DNA of 64,000 nt. Origin: Sphingomonas folli (lineage in GTDB: Bacteria > Pseudomonadota > Alphaproteobacteria > Sphingomonadales > Sphingomonadaceae). Location of the stretch: the NCBI RefSeq assembly GCF_019429525.1, contig NZ_JAHXZL010000005.1, forward strand, positions 267,491 to 331,490. The letters are read 5' to 3'. This document shows positions 21,465 to 29,523 of this stretch, in pieces. Every line of letters starts with the position of its first letter. The first letter of the stretch is position 1. The notes beneath the pieces are model-generated. The model searched no databases, was not told where the DNA came from, and saw nothing but the letters and a program-made list of their open reading frames with translations. The translations under genes were made by a program, and so were the position numbers.

Positions 21465-21581
21465 TATCATGCTGAAATCGCGGGAGCGGGGTCAACCCGA
21501 CGGTGCGGTCGCAGGGCGGACACGGGCTTTCACATCGGGCGGACGGCCATCGCGGCGGCGCTCAAAGGGGAGAAGAAGACG

Positions 21582-24365
21582 ATGCGTTTGCGGCAATTGG
21601 TCCTACTCTCGACCGCGCTGACCGGTCTCGCCGGCACCGCGCAGGCGCAGCAGACACCGCCCGCCACCACGCCGCCGAGCGAGGCCGCGCCGCCGGTCGA
21701 CGCGCCGGGCGAGGCCACCGGCGAGGACGTCGTCGTCACCGGCTACGCGCGCAGCCTGCGCCAGGCGATCGAGGTTAAGCGCAGCGCCAACGCGGTGGTG
21801 GACGCGATCTCGGCCGAGGACATCGGCAAGTTCCCCGATCGCAACGTCGCCGAGTCGCTGTCGCACATCCCCGGCGTGTCGATCGACCGCCGCTTCGGCG
21901 AGGGCGAGAAGGTCGCCATCCTGGGCACCGACCCCGCGCTCAACCGCATGCTGCTCGACGGCCATGGGCTCGCCTCGGCCGACTGGGGCGGCAACGACAA
22001 CGATCCCAGCAGCCGCACCTTCAACTATTCGCTGCTCGCGCCCGAGCTGGTCGACCGGCTCGAGGTGTACAAGTCGCCCGAGGCGCGGATCGAGGAGGGC
22101 AGCCTCGGCGGCACCGTGATCGTGCGCACGCGCCGCCCGCTCGAGCTGGAGAAGAACAGCGTCTTCGCCTCGGGCGGCTACACCTACAACGACCGCGCCG
22201 ACAAGGGCAGCATTCGCGGCTCCGGGCTGTACAGCTGGAAGAACGACGCCGAGACCTTCGGATTCCTGATCGCGGCCACGTACGACAAGCAGAACCTGGT
22301 GCGCTCGGGCGTCGAGTTCTTCGGCTATGACAATGCCGACGGCAGCGGCAGCCCGTTCCTGACCACCAACGCCGCGGGCCAGCGCGTGCTCAAGAACCCC
22401 AATGCGGTGATCAGCGGCGGCACCGCGGCGGACCTCGACAAGGCCGCCTCGCCGTTCGGCATCAACTATGCCTATTTCCAGCAGCAGCGCGAGCGCGCCA
22501 GCGTCGCGGGCACGGTGCAGTTCCGCCCCGCCGACGGCCTGACGCTCACGCTCAACGGCCTGCACATCGACGGCAATTACAACAATTACAGCCAGGCGAT
22601 GTACACCATCCCGGGGGCGTGGACCGGCGACGTGCTGCAATCCGCGACGATCGCTAACGGGGTGGTGACCGACGCGACCTTCGCCGGCGCCACCAGCCAG
22701 AGCGCGCAGCTCGACACGCTCGTGCGCAAGACCAAGCTGAAGACCGACAATCTCAACTTCTACGCGGACTGGGAGGGCGACAGCGGCGCCAAGGTCTCGT
22801 TCGCGGGCGGCTGGAGCAAGGCCACCGGCGGGCGCAATCCCGAATATTTGTTCAACGTGCAGACCAAGTCGCCGTTCAGCTATTCCTTCACGCCGAGCTC
22901 GGCCACCGTCAACTTCACCCAGGACATCACCGACCCGGCGGCCTATTTCAGCAACCCGAACAACAACAACGCCTTCATCGAGGGCGATCCGGTGATCGTC
23001 AACGGCCAGCAGCTGGTAGCGGCGCAGATCGGCGGGCTCGACTATAGCGTCACCACCGACCGCGACATCTACGGCGGCTTCGACGCGACGATCCCGCTCG
23101 GCGGCGTGTTCAAGGAACTGCTGCTCGGCGCGCGGGTGACCGACCACGTCAACCGCATCGACGCGCGCGGGATCAACACGTACCTGCAGCAGTCGCGGCT
23201 CGGCTCGCAGCTCGGCGTCGACACCGGCGTGACCCCCGACGGCATCTTCGACGGCACCGGCGGCAGCGGCAACGCCACCCGCTTCCTCAACCTGTCCGAG
23301 CAGGCGGTGATCGACATTCTCACCAACGCGATCAACACGCCGCTGGTGGAGAAGGTCGGCGCCTCGACCAGCGTGACCGAGCGCACCGCGGCGAGCTACG
23401 TCCAGCTCAACTTCGACCAGGGGCCGGTGCGCGGCAACATCGGCGGGCGCATGGTCTACACCAAGGACGTGTCACGCTACGCGCTGACGCTGGCGACCGA
23501 CCCGAACGGCACCGCGCCGGTGAAGCCGGTGCCGACCAGCACCTCGACCGACTATCTCAAGTTCCTCCCCAACGTGAACATCGCCTGGGAGATCACGCCG
23601 CAGCTGATCCTGCGCGGCGCGGCGGCGCGCGTGATCTCGCGCCCGCGCTACCAGGACCTCGCCGCGACCACCTCGCAGAACGACGTCACCTTCGACGCGG
23701 GCGGCGGCAACCCCACGCTCAAGCCGTACCAGGCGACCAACTACGAGATCACCGCGGAATATTACCCGCGCCCGGGCGCGCTGCTCTCGCTCGAGCTGTA
23801 CCGCCGCGACATCTCCAACTACATCCTCAACATCCGCGAGCAGGGTCAGTCCTTCTACAACGCGCTCGCGGGCCGCGTGATCAACACCTACACCGTCCAG
23901 CGCCCGGTCAACGCCGGCAGCGCCAAGGTGAACGGCGTGCTGGTCAACGGGCAGGCCGAGATCTGGGGCGGCTTCGGCATCCAGGCGAACTATTCGTACC
24001 AGGACAGCAGCACCGACCCGGTCCCCGGCATCGACGCGACCTTCGATCTGCCCTATCTGTCGAAGCATACCGTCAACGTGATCCCGTATTTCGAGAGCGG
24101 GCCGTTCCAGGCGCGGGTCAGCTACAATTACCGGACCGATTATTTCCGCACGATCGGCCGTCTCGGCTCGCCCGAGAAGGTCGCGCCGTACAGTCAGCTC
24201 GACGCCTCGGCCTCGATCAACCTCAACAAGAACATCACGCTGACGTTCAACGCGCAGAACCTGCTCGACGAGACCTATCTCCAGTACAGCAACACGCGCG
24301 ACCGGCCGTCGGCCTTCTACAAGAACGGCCGCACCTTCGTGGGGAGCGTCTCCTTCCGGATGTGA
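21582..24365 (+). CDS. TonB-dependent receptor (glycan uptake)
   Basis: Outer-membrane active transporter, 927 residues. I chose the ATG at 21582 because it follows AAAGGGGAGAAGAAG and starts a clean signal peptide (LRQLVLLSTALTGLAGTAQAQ). The upstream open frame is intergenic. A proline-rich linker leads to the TonB-box region EDVVVTGYARSLRQAIE. Then the plug domain follows (ISAEDIGKFPDRNVAESLSHIPGVSI), and the barrel ends in a terminal aromatic-containing strand (FVGSVSFRM). The plug type (DIGKFPDRNVAESLS) is that of receptors associated with carbohydrate loci in Caulobacter, Xanthomonas and sphingomonads. As the first gene before the exo-glycosidases it probably imports N-glycan-derived oligosaccharides or glycopeptides. 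Confidence 0.92.
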   Translation: MRLRQLVLLSTALTGLAGTAQAQQTPPATTPPSEAAPPVDAPGEATGEDVVVTGYARSLRQAIEVKRSANAVVDAISAEDIGKFPDRNVAESLSHIPGVSIDRRFGEGEKVAILGTDPALNRMLLDGHGLASADWGGNDNDPSSRTFNYSLLAPELVDRLEVYKSPEARIEEGSLGGTVIVRTRRPLELEKNSVFASGGYTYNDRADKGSIRGSGLYSWKNDAETFGFLIAATYDKQNLVRSGVEFFGYDNADGSGSPFLTTNAAGQRVLKNPNAVISGGTAADLDKAASPFGINYAYFQQQRERASVAGTVQFRPADGLTLTLNGLHIDGNYNNYSQAMYTIPGAWTGDVLQSATIANGVVTDATFAGATSQSAQLDTLVRKTKLKTDNLNFYADWEGDSGAKVSFAGGWSKATGGRNPEYLFNVQTKSPFSYSFTPSSATVNFTQDITDPAAYFSNPNNNNAFIEGDPVIVNGQQLVAAQIGGLDYSVTTDRDIYGGFDATIPLGGVFKELLLGARVTDHVNRIDARGINTYLQQSRLGSQLGVDTGVTPDGIFDGTGGSGNATRFLNLSEQAVIDILTNAINTPLVEKVGASTSVTERTAASYVQLNFDQGPVRGNIGGRMVYTKDVSRYALTLATDPNGTAPVKPVPTSTSTDYLKFLPNVNIAWEITPQLILRGAAARVISRPRYQDLAATTSQNDVTFDAGGGNPTLKPYQATNYEITAEYYPRPGALLSLELYRRDISNYILNIREQGQSFYNALAGRVINTYTVQRPVNAGSAKVNGVLVNGQAEIWGGFGIQANYSYQDSSTDPVPGIDATFDLPYLSKHTVNVIPYFESGPFQARVSYNYRTDYFRTIGRLGSPEKVAPYSQLDASASINLNKNITLTFNAQNLLDETYLQYSNTRDRPSAFYKNGRTFVGSVSFRM

Positions 24366-24571
24366 GGACGCTCGTCGTGCCCCGGCGCCGCCTGGGGCCC
24401 AGATCGGAAGGCGTCGGTGACATCCACCAGCGTCCCCCGACTAGGCCTCGGCCCTCGCCGGCAACAGGCGGGGGAGCGGCAGTGATCAGCCGTTCCCCCG
24501 CCTCCATCCGCTCTTTCTTTTTGTGGCCGAGGCATGGACGCCCGGCAGCGCATCGGCCATGATACCTCGTA

Positions 24572-24589
24572 ATACCAAAACGTAACCAA
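24572..24589. promoter_or_regulatory. Candidate GntR operator upstream of the GH20 gene
   Basis: AATACCAAAACGTAACCAAG lies 9 bases before the GH20 start and its ribosome site. It contains ATACCAA (24572-24578) and CGTAACCAA (24581-24589), the words seen in the divergent promoter at 21417-21464. This suggests that the enzyme operon has its own regulated promoter separate from the TonB receptor. Confidence 0.45.
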
Positions 24590-24598
24590 GGGGTAGGC

Positions 24599-26929
24599 AT
24601 GATCCGCAGCGCGCTGGGAGCCTCTATCGGGGCGGCATTGGTGGTCGCGACACCGGCGACGGCGCAGCGCGACGGCGACGTCCCCAGGCTGCTGCCCATG
24701 CCGCGCTCGATCACGCGCGGGCCGGGCACGCTGACCGTCGCCGCGGGCAGCGGTGTGGCCGCGGAGACGCCGCTCGCCGAGCCAGCGGCCAGGCTGCTGA
24801 TCGATCACGTCCGCACCGCGCGCGGGATCGCGCTCGCCCCCGCCGACGCCGCGGCCGCCCGCGTTCGCTTCGTCGCCGACGCCTCGATCAAGGGCGACGA
24901 GGCCTATCGTCTCACCGTCGCGCGCGACGGTGTCCGCGTCGCCGCCTCCGCCGCGCCGGGCTTCGTCCACGGCGCGATGACGCTGGTGCAGCTGCTCAGC
25001 CCCGACGCGCGTCTCGGCCAAGCGGTGCGCGTGCCCGCGGTGACGATCGAGGACTCGCCGCGTTTCGGCTGGCGCGGGCTGATGCTCGACACCGCGCGCC
25101 ACTTCCTCCCGCTCCCCGAGATCGAGAAGATCGTCGACCAGATGGCGGCGGTGAAGCTCAACACGCTCCACCTCCATCTCAGCGACGACCAGGGCTGGCG
25201 CTTCGAGGTGAAGCGCTACCCGAAGCTCACCGAGGTCGGCGCGTGGCGCACCCCGCCCTCCACCGGCGGCGCGGCACCGACCCAGCGCTACGGCGGCTTC
25301 TACACGCAGGACGAGCTGCGCGGCCTGGTCCGCTACGCCGCCGAGCGCGGCATCACGATCGTCCCCGAGATCGACCTGCCGGGCCACGCGCAGGCGCTGG
25401 TCGCGGCCTACCCCGAGTTCGGCGTGCTCGGCGACCGACCCGAGACCGGCAACGGCTGGGGCATCTTCCCCTATCTGCTCAACCCGGGGCCGGAGGGCGT
25501 CGCCTTCGTCAAGCAGGTACTCGACGAGCTGATCGACGTGTTCCCCGGCACCTATGTCCATCTCGGGGGCGACGAGGCGGTGAAGGACCAGTGGGAGCGC
25601 AGCCCCGCGGTGCAGGCGCAGATCAAAGCGCTCCACCTCAAGGACGAGAACGCGCTGCAGAGCTGGCTGATCGACGAGCTCGGCACCTATCTGTCGAGCA
25701 AGGGCCGGCGGCTGATCGGCTGGGACGAGATCCTCGAGGGCGGCCTTCCTCCCTCGGCCTCGGTGATGTCATGGCGCGGCGAGAAGGGTGCGGTGGACGC
25801 GGCGAACCAGAACCACGACGTCGTGCTCTCGCCCGCGCCGACGATGTACATCAACTATCTCCAGAGCCACCATGCCGACGAGCCGCCCGGCCCGATCCAG
25901 GTGCAGACGCTCGCCGACACCTACGCCTATGACCCGATGCCCAAGGGGCTCGATCCGGCCAAGGCGGGGCACGTGCTCGGCGCGCAGATGAACCTGTGGA
26001 GCGAGTATCTCGTCACGCCCTACCAGTATCAGCACTCGATCTTCCCGCGGCTCGCCGCGCTGGCCGAGAACAGCTGGATCGAGCGGCCGCGCGACTTCGC
26101 CGGCTTCCTGACGCGACTCCAGCCGCAGGTGGCGCGCTGGAAGCGCGGCGGGGTCGAGGTGGCGGACAGTGCCGCGGCGGTGGCGTTCGCCTTGCCGGGT
26201 TCGCGCGGCGACACGCTGCGCGGCAACGGGGTGAAGCTGACGCTCGCGCAGGACGCGCCGCAGGGCACGATCCGCTACACGCTCGACGGCTCGGCGCCGA
26301 CGCCCAAGTCGCGGCGCTACGCCGCGCCGCTGTCGCTGGCCTCCGGGCAGACGGTCCGCGCCGCGCCGTTCGACACCGCTGGCGTCGCGCTCGCCGCGCC
26401 GCGCGCGTTCGACACCGGGCGGGAGGCGCTGCTCACGCGCGTGTCGGGCGAGCTGGCCGCCTGCCCCGGCGAGACCCGTGGCCTGCGCGTGCCGCTCACC
26501 GCCGACGCGACCGCCAACACGCCGACCTATGACGTCAACATCTTCAACCTGTGCAGCGTCTACCCCGCCGCGCCGCTCGACGTGGCGGGCGGCTTCACCG
26601 TCGAGGTCGCGCGGCTCGCGCGCAACCACGGGCTGGCGCACGACGTCGACAAGGTGCGGCGCCACTTCAACGTGACGCCGCACGGCGAGCTGCTGGTGAT
26701 GGTCGGCTGCCCCGCGATGAAGGACGGCAAGCCCGTCCCCGACGCCCCCAGGCCGGTGATCGCCGCCAGCTTCCCGCTGCCCGATCCGGCGAGCGCGCCG
26801 CAGCGGCAGCGGTTCACCGGCACGCTGCCGGCGATGGAGGGCGATCGCGACCTCTGCTTCCAGTTCACCTCCCCGCTCACCGAGCCGCTGTACGCGATCG
26901 AGCGGGTCAGCCTCACGGACCGTCGCTGA
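24599..26929 (+). CDS. GH20 beta-N-acetylhexosaminidase
   Basis: Removes terminal beta-linked GlcNAc (or GalNAc). 776 residues with a Sec signal peptide (MIRSALGASIGAALVVATPATAQ). The GH20b domain spans about 25-150. The TIM barrel carries HLHLSDDQGWRFEVKRYP and the catalytic pair D325-E326 in YVHLGGDEAVKDQW. ASVMSWRGEKGAVDAA and NLWSEYL supply further active-site Trp and Glu. After residue 520 come a chitobiase C-terminal-like and an extra beta domain (TIRYTLDGSAPTPKSRRY, then YDVNIFNLCSVYPAAPLDVAGGF written here only by its ends). AAGGGG precedes the start. The stop overlaps the next ATG by one base (TGATG). Confidence 0.93.
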   Translation: MIRSALGASIGAALVVATPATAQRDGDVPRLLPMPRSITRGPGTLTVAAGSGVAAETPLAEPAARLLIDHVRTARGIALAPADAAAARVRFVADASIKGDEAYRLTVARDGVRVAASAAPGFVHGAMTLVQLLSPDARLGQAVRVPAVTIEDSPRFGWRGLMLDTARHFLPLPEIEKIVDQMAAVKLNTLHLHLSDDQGWRFEVKRYPKLTEVGAWRTPPSTGGAAPTQRYGGFYTQDELRGLVRYAAERGITIVPEIDLPGHAQALVAAYPEFGVLGDRPETGNGWGIFPYLLNPGPEGVAFVKQVLDELIDVFPGTYVHLGGDEAVKDQWERSPAVQAQIKALHLKDENALQSWLIDELGTYLSSKGRRLIGWDEILEGGLPPSASVMSWRGEKGAVDAANQNHDVVLSPAPTMYINYLQSHHADEPPGPIQVQTLADTYAYDPMPKGLDPAKAGHVLGAQMNLWSEYLVTPYQYQHSIFPRLAALAENSWIERPRDFAGFLTRLQPQVARWKRGGVEVADSAAAVAFALPGSRGDTLRGNGVKLTLAQDAPQGTIRYTLDGSAPTPKSRRYAAPLSLASGQTVRAAPFDTAGVALAAPRAFDTGREALLTRVSGELAACPGETRGLRVPLTADATANTPTYDVNIFNLCSVYPAAPLDVAGGFTVEVARLARNHGLAHDVDKVRRHFNVTPHGELLVMVGCPAMKDGKPVPDAPRPVIAASFPLPDPASAPQRQRFTGTLPAMEGDRDLCFQFTSPLTEPLYAIERVSLTDRR

Positions 26930-29523
26930 TGCGTCGTACCGCCCTGCTCTGCCTGCCGCTCCTGTTCGTCGCCGGCGCCGCGGCCGCCGCTCCCAAGACC
27001 GTCACCTCGCTCGATACCGGCTGGCGCGTGCGGATCGACCCCGCCGACGCCGCCGCGGCGAAGGCGCATCCCCGCGCCGCCGCATGGTTCGCCGCCACGG
27101 TCCCCGGCAGCGTCCAGCAGGACCTGATCGCCACGCGGCAGGTACCCGACCCGTTCCTGCGCACCAACGAGGCCGCGATCCAATGGGCCGGGCTCACCGC
27201 CTGGCAGTATCAGCGCGCGCTCGACGTCACGCCCGCGATGCTGGCGCGCGACCACCTCGACCTCGTGTTCGACGGGCTCGACACCTTCGCGACCGTGTCG
27301 ATCAACGGCCGGGTCGCGCTCACCGCGGACAACGCGCATCGCCGCTGGCGGGTCGACGCCAAGAGGTGGCTCAGGCCCGGGCGCAACGAGGTGACGATCG
27401 CCTTCGCCTCGCCGATCCGGAAGCTGCAGCCCATGGTGCTCGCCGAGGCGAACCCGCTGCCGGGCGAGTATGACTCGGCGTTCGGCGACGAGCCCAAGGG
27501 CAAGCAGACCTCGCCGTACATCCGCAAGCCGAAATACCACTACAGCTGGGACTGGGGCCCGCGCATCGTCAACATCGGCGTGTGGCAGGACGTGCGGCTG
27601 GAGGCGTGGGACGAGGCGCGGCTCGACCGCCTGCTGGTCGAGCAGGTCGCGCTCAACGACCGGGAGGCGCGGCTCGCCGCCAAGTTCGAGGTGATCGCCG
27701 ACCGCGCGCGCGCCGCGACGCTGCGCGCACAGGTGACGGGCCCCGACGGCGGGACCGTCACCGCCGAGCAGACCGTGTCGCTCGCGCCGGGGCTCAACCG
27801 CGTCACCGTGCCGCTCGCGATCGCGTCGCCGCGGCGCTGGCAGCCGGTCGGCTATGGCGCGCAGCCGTTGTACCGCGTCCGCGGCGCGCTGGTCGAGGAC
27901 GGCGCCGCGAGCGACAGCGCCGAGCGTCGCATCGGCCTGCGCACCGTCGAGCTGATCCGCGGCGGCGGCGCCTTCGGCTTCCGCGTCAACGGCATCCCGA
28001 TCTTCGCCAAGGGCGCGAACGTGATCCCGTTCGACAGCTTCCCGTCGCGCGTGACGTCGGCGACGATGCGCGGGCTGCTGCGCGACGCCAAGGCGGTCAA
28101 CATGAACATGCTGCGGATCTGGGGCGGCGGCCATTATCTCCCGGACTCGTTCTTCGACGCCGCCGACGAGATGGGGCTGATGATCTGGTCGGACTTCATG
28201 TTCGGCGGCTCGGTCACCCCGCCCGACGCGGCGTTCCGCGAGAACGTCCGCGTCGAGGCCGAGGAGCAGGTCGCGCGCCTCTCGGGCCACCCCTCGATCG
28301 TGCTGTGGGCGGGCGGCAACGAGGTGCTGTCGGGCTGGGAGAATTGGTCCGATCGCAAGGCATTCAAGAAGCGCGTCGGGGCCGACGAGCAGGAGCGGAT
28401 CGGCACCGGCATGGCGGTGCTGTTCGACCGCGTGCTGCGCGACGCGGTGCGCGACTATGACCCGGCGGTGCCGTACTGGCCCGGCTCGCCCTCCACCGGT
28501 TACGAGGGTCCGGTCGACACCGACGCCGCGGGCGACCGCCATTACTGGGACGTCTGGTCCGGCTCCAAGCCGGTCGAGAATTATCTCGACAGCTGCCCGC
28601 GCTTCATGAGCGAATATGGCTTCCAGGCCGCGCCCGACCTCGCCACGATCGAGGACTTCGCCGGCACGCGCAAGCTCACGCCGGACGCGCCGGTGATGCG
28701 CGCGCACCAGAAGTTCCTCGCGGGCGCGGGCAACGAGCGGCTGATGTTCTACCTGCGCGAGCGGCTCGGCGAACCGCGCGACTTCGCCGACTTCGTCTAT
28801 CTCACCCAGGTCAACCAGATGCAGGCGATCGAGCTGGCCGCGCTGCACCACCGCGCCTGCCGGCCGACCAACATGGGCTCGCTCTACTGGCAGCTCAACG
28901 ACGTCTGGCCCGCGATCTCCTGGTCGAGCATCGATCACTCGGGGCGATGGAAGCTGCTCCACTATGCCGCGCGCCGCTTCTTCGCGCCCCAGGCGATCGT
29001 CGCCGAGCATCGCGACGGCAGGCTTCGGATCGCGGTCGTCTCCGACGCGACCCAGCCGATCGCGGCGCGCTGGCGCGTGCGCGCCTTCGCCACCGACGGC
29101 AGCGCGCTGGGCGAGCGCGGCGGCGACCTCACGCTGGCGCCGCTGGCCGCCGCCGAGGTGGCGTCGCTCGCCGACGCCGAGCTGTTCGCCGCCGCCCCGC
29201 CCGAGGCGAGCTACGCGGTCGCCGAGCTGACCGTCGATGGCGCGGTGGTGAGCCGCCGCGTGGTCGAGCGCGTGCTGCCCAAGGCGATGCGCTGGCCCGA
29301 TCCCGGCCTGAGCGCGCGCTGGGACGGGCGCACCGTCACCGTCACCGCGCGGAAGCTGGCGCAGGCGGTGATGCTCGACTTCGGCGCGACCGCGGCGCAG
29401 GCGTCCGACGACGGCTTCGACCTCTTGCCGGGCGAGAGCCGCACCATCACGATCGAGTCCGCGGCATCGCCCGCCGCGCTGAGGCGCGCGCTGGTGCTGC
29501 GCTCGCTGGGAGGAAGCAAGTGA
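26929..29523 (+). CDS. GH2 beta-mannosidase, exported
   Basis: Cleaves the beta-mannose of the N-glycan core or of mannooligosaccharides. The ATG at 26929 overlaps the GH20 stop, giving 864 residues and a Sec leader (RRTALLCLPLLFVAGAAAAAP). The architecture is sugar-binding jelly roll, Ig-like, TIM barrel and C-terminal Ig-like domains, as in GH2 mannosidases. Acid/base E465 is in IVLWAGGNEVLSGW and nucleophile E562 in CPRFMSEYGFQ. Beta-mannosidase-specific segments are YHYSWDWGPRI, MLRIWGGGHYLPDSFFDAADE and GSLYWQLNDVWPAISWSSID. The stop overlaps the GTG of the GH3 gene by three bases, so GH20, GH2 and GH3 form a tightly coupled unit. Confidence 0.94.
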   Translation: MRRTALLCLPLLFVAGAAAAAPKTVTSLDTGWRVRIDPADAAAAKAHPRAAAWFAATVPGSVQQDLIATRQVPDPFLRTNEAAIQWAGLTAWQYQRALDVTPAMLARDHLDLVFDGLDTFATVSINGRVALTADNAHRRWRVDAKRWLRPGRNEVTIAFASPIRKLQPMVLAEANPLPGEYDSAFGDEPKGKQTSPYIRKPKYHYSWDWGPRIVNIGVWQDVRLEAWDEARLDRLLVEQVALNDREARLAAKFEVIADRARAATLRAQVTGPDGGTVTAEQTVSLAPGLNRVTVPLAIASPRRWQPVGYGAQPLYRVRGALVEDGAASDSAERRIGLRTVELIRGGGAFGFRVNGIPIFAKGANVIPFDSFPSRVTSATMRGLLRDAKAVNMNMLRIWGGGHYLPDSFFDAADEMGLMIWSDFMFGGSVTPPDAAFRENVRVEAEEQVARLSGHPSIVLWAGGNEVLSGWENWSDRKAFKKRVGADEQERIGTGMAVLFDRVLRDAVRDYDPAVPYWPGSPSTGYEGPVDTDAAGDRHYWDVWSGSKPVENYLDSCPRFMSEYGFQAAPDLATIEDFAGTRKLTPDAPVMRAHQKFLAGAGNERLMFYLRERLGEPRDFADFVYLTQVNQMQAIELAALHHRACRPTNMGSLYWQLNDVWPAISWSSIDHSGRWKLLHYAARRFFAPQAIVAEHRDGRLRIAVVSDATQPIAARWRVRAFATDGSALGERGGDLTLAPLAAAEVASLADAELFAAAPPEASYAVAELTVDGAVVSRRVVERVLPKAMRWPDPGLSARWDGRTVTVTARKLAQAVMLDFGATAAQASDDGFDLLPGESRTITIESAASPAALRRALVLRSLGGSK

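Noticed and set aside
21220..21581. Possible riboswitch or small RNA gene in the GntR-TonB gap.
   Set aside because: No conserved aptamer core or terminator-like structure is recognisable. The AT-rich part is better explained by promoter and operator sequences.
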